Assembly: GCA_030040395.1 (NCBI GenBank)
Contig: JASHTU010000501.1
Coordinates: 1-6,808 of the forward strand
DNA length: 6,808 bases
From: Acidobacteriaceae bacterium
Lineage (GTDB): Bacteria; Acidobacteriota; Terriglobia; Terriglobales; Acidobacteriaceae
Direction of reading: 5' to 3'
Within the stretch, counting starts at the first letter, position 1. Every line of letters begins with the position of its first letter. A program made the translations under genes and the position numbers. Below the pieces are notes generated by a model, which saw only the letters and a program-made list of their open reading frames with translations, ran no database searches and had not been told where the DNA came from. Below, piece by piece: positions 6,208 to 6,808 of the stretch.

Positions 6208-6414
6208 CTTTCTCTCCCTCGGCATTGTCCATCATCAGTCTATAGCGGGTTCGCGCGTTGCGGCGGCTCAAAGCCGCGCCGAGGCTGCGAATCAGACTGA
6301 CGCCAACGCCCGGGCCTCCGGTACGCGCCGGCTTGACGAGGCGCCGGATTCGCATTGGCGTCGCCCTCGCTTCGCAAGCGCCGCCCTTCCTCGCGCCGGA
6401 GTGGCTTTCCCAAA
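6208..6414. other. GC-rich non-coding region upstream of rsmE with inverted repeats
   Basis: No gene can be supported in these about 207 bp. Structure seen: a short hairpin, GCGGCT-CAA-AGCCGC (6263-6277). There are also two interleaved 8-bp inverted repeats: TGCGAATC (6286-6293) with GATTCGCA (6347-6354), and GACGCCAA (6299-6306) with TTGGCGTC (6355-6362). The heptamer GCGCCGG occurs at 6325-6331, 6341-6347 and 6393-6399. A TATAGA sequence on the minus strand (6246-6241) could be an rsmE -10 box, but the nearest -35-like TTGAGC is too far away (21 bp). Confidence 0.55.
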
Positions 6415-6456
6415 AACACTAAGGGGGACGCTTTGAAGCGTCCCCCCCGGAGTGTT
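6415..6456 (-). terminator. Hairpin terminator of the small Lys/Ala-rich gene
   Basis: A perfect inverted repeat with GGGGGACGC/GCGTCCCCC arms, extendable by TT/AA pairing to 11 bp (6423-6433 and 6436-6446). It is flanked by a second pairing, AACACT (6415-6420) with AGTGTT (6451-6456). On the minus strand the GC stem is followed by TTAGTG and then five T residues. It begins 22 bp after the stop of the 27-codon gene, so it probably ends that transcript. The T-tract is interrupted, so efficiency is uncertain. Confidence 0.75.
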
Positions 6457-6477
6457 GCCTTTTAGGTTGGTCGTCCG

Positions 6478-6561
6478 CTACTTTTTCTTCGCGGCCTTCT
6501 TTACGGCTTTCTTCGCCGCCTTCTTCGCGGGTGCCTTCTTGGCTGCTTTCTTTGTTGCCAT
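6478..6561 (-). CDS. 27-residue Lys/Ala-rich histone H1-tail-like protein
   Basis: A tiny gene encoding 27 residues: 13 lysines, 10 alanines and one each of Met, Thr, Pro and Val. It starts MATKKAAKKAPAKK and ends in three lysines before TAG. The KKAAKKA repeat resembles the C-terminal tails of histone H1-like proteins in bacteria, which bind DNA nonspecifically through charge. No folded domain is present, so this is a stand-alone tail. Evidence that it is real: a Shine-Dalgarno GGGAG (6576-6572) 10 bases before the ATG, a near-consensus promoter about 65 bases upstream, and a strong hairpin 22 bp after the stop. A different-frame open reading of 61 codons on the same strand (6604-6419) covers it and is spurious. 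Function as a nucleoid or RNA-binding peptide is inference. Lysine codons are mixed AAG and AAA, so it is not a simple DNA repeat. Confidence 0.8.
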   Translation of the reverse strand: MATKKAAKKAPAKKAAKKAVKKAAKKK

Positions 6562-6579
6562 TTTGCCTATTCTCCCTTT

Positions 6580-6618
6580 TCGATGGGTTGCATCGATTCT
6601 GCAATCGTTACATTGCAG
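6580..6618 (-). promoter_or_regulatory. Two-hairpin 5' leader of the Lys/Ala-rich gene
   Basis: Two tandem inverted repeats lie between the predicted start point and the Shine-Dalgarno: CTGCAAT/ATTGCAG (6599-6605 and 6612-6618, 6-base loop) and TCGATG/CATCGA (6580-6585 and 6591-6596, 5-base loop). Only two bases separate them, and the second ends three bases before the GGGAG. They could stabilise the mRNA or control access to the ribosome binding site. It matches no riboswitch class that I recognise. Confidence 0.55.
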
Positions 6619-6626
6619 TTGAAGAA

Positions 6627-6655
6627 TGTATAGAATTGTGCAGCATCGATGTCAA
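6627..6655 (-). promoter_or_regulatory. Sigma70-type promoter of the Lys/Ala-rich gene
   Basis: On the minus strand a perfect -35 TTGACA (6655-6650) is followed after exactly 17 bp by TATACA (6632-6627). Transcription would start near 6620, just before the first leader hairpin, giving a leader of about 59 bases. This is the best promoter match in the window and suggests strong expression. Confidence 0.78.
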
Positions 6656-6808
6656 GAGAAAAACGTAGTGAGAGTGGAAAAAAGAGCAACAATTTTTTCT
6701 TCCGGAACCGAGTTGAGCGCGCGGAACGAAAGAGTCTCCGCTTCAGCGCGGGTTACGCATGCGTTGAAAGCCTGGATTCACGGGATGATTTGTGTATCGC
6801 GACGATTT
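6656..6808. other. Non-coding right end, no supported gene
   Basis: The first 50 bp are A/T-rich and belong to the upstream region of the small Lys/Ala-rich gene. Further right is a perfect 10-bp palindrome, ACGCATGCGT (6755-6764). All three minus-strand frames are open from the right edge to stops between about 6742 and 6781, so the tail of a gene beyond the window cannot be excluded. None of the short translations is recognisable. Confidence 0.4.

Larger units (their letters stand above)
5369..6690. repeat. 15-bp inverted repeat pair upstream of two promoters (5369-5383 and 6676-6690)
   Basis: GGAAAAAAGAGCAAC at 6676-6690 occurs as its exact reverse complement at 5369-5383. The first lies about 20 bp beyond the -35 of the Lys/Ala-rich gene. 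The second overlaps the distal operator of the SRPBCC-ArsR operon. Part is a homopolymeric A run, so chance is possible. Confidence 0.4.

Noticed and set aside
5987..6355. 122-codon minus-strand frame beginning MRIRRLVKP
   Set aside because: It overlaps the rsmE N-terminus out of frame, has no recognisable motif, and its 5' half is the inverted-repeat-rich non-coding region.
6586..6593. GGTTGCAT half-site in the leader of the small basic gene as a third operator
   Set aside because: The other half of the palindrome is missing and the sequence is part of a leader stem-loop; a single 8-mer can occur by chance. Kept only as a side remark.
6419..6604. 61-codon Glu/Lys/Arg-rich frame on the minus strand
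   Set aside because: It is a shifted frame over the 27-codon Lys/Ala gene; its start has no good ribosome binding site and it runs through the terminator hairpin.
6783..6808. ATG near the right edge as the start of a plus-strand gene
   Set aside because: Only eight codons are visible, with no clear Shine-Dalgarno and no recognisable sequence.

Overview
The window looks like a GC-rich bacterial chromosome, most likely Acidobacteriota and possibly Terriglobia. Three things suggest this: the style of the RsmE and S1 proteins, a pair of Tat-exported sugar-oxidoreductase and TIM-barrel proteins of a kind common in Acidobacteriota and Planctomycetota, and a tiny lysine/alanine-rich histone-tail-like gene. 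The assignment rests on recognition, not on a search. No mobile element, CRISPR array, tRNA or rRNA was found.

Layout. (1) 1-1280, minus: 5' part of rpsA (ribosomal protein S1), running off the left edge. (2) A 192-bp divergent intergenic region. (3) 1473-4494, plus: a membrane methyltransferase of the isoprenylcysteine carboxyl methyltransferase family, a Tat-signal Gfo/Idh/MocA oxidoreductase with a GTG start, and a Tat-signal xylose-isomerase-like TIM-barrel protein 29 bp after it. (4) 4519-5311, minus, convergent with the former: an AHSA1-type SRPBCC protein followed by an overlapping ArsR-type regulator. (5) 5464-6207, minus: rsmE, the 16S rRNA m3U1498 methyltransferase. (6) About 210 bp of GC-rich non-coding DNA with inverted repeats. 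(7) 6415-6655, minus: a self-contained unit made of a near-consensus sigma70 promoter, a leader with two stem-loops, a 27-codon gene for a Lys/Ala-only tail protein, and a strong hairpin terminator. (8) 6656-6808: no gene that can be supported.

How the genes may work together. rpsA and rsmE are translation housekeeping genes. The two Tat proteins probably form a periplasmic sugar redox/isomerase module. The SRPBCC-ArsR pair appears to be autoregulated: two copies of GCAACC-N4-GGTTGC, 41 bp apart centre to centre, bracket its likely promoter, one over the -35 and one over the transcription start and ribosome binding site. The two items most worth follow-up are this double operator and the 27-residue protein unit. 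The tiny gene is short enough to be missed by ordinary gene callers, and a spurious reading frame overlaps it.
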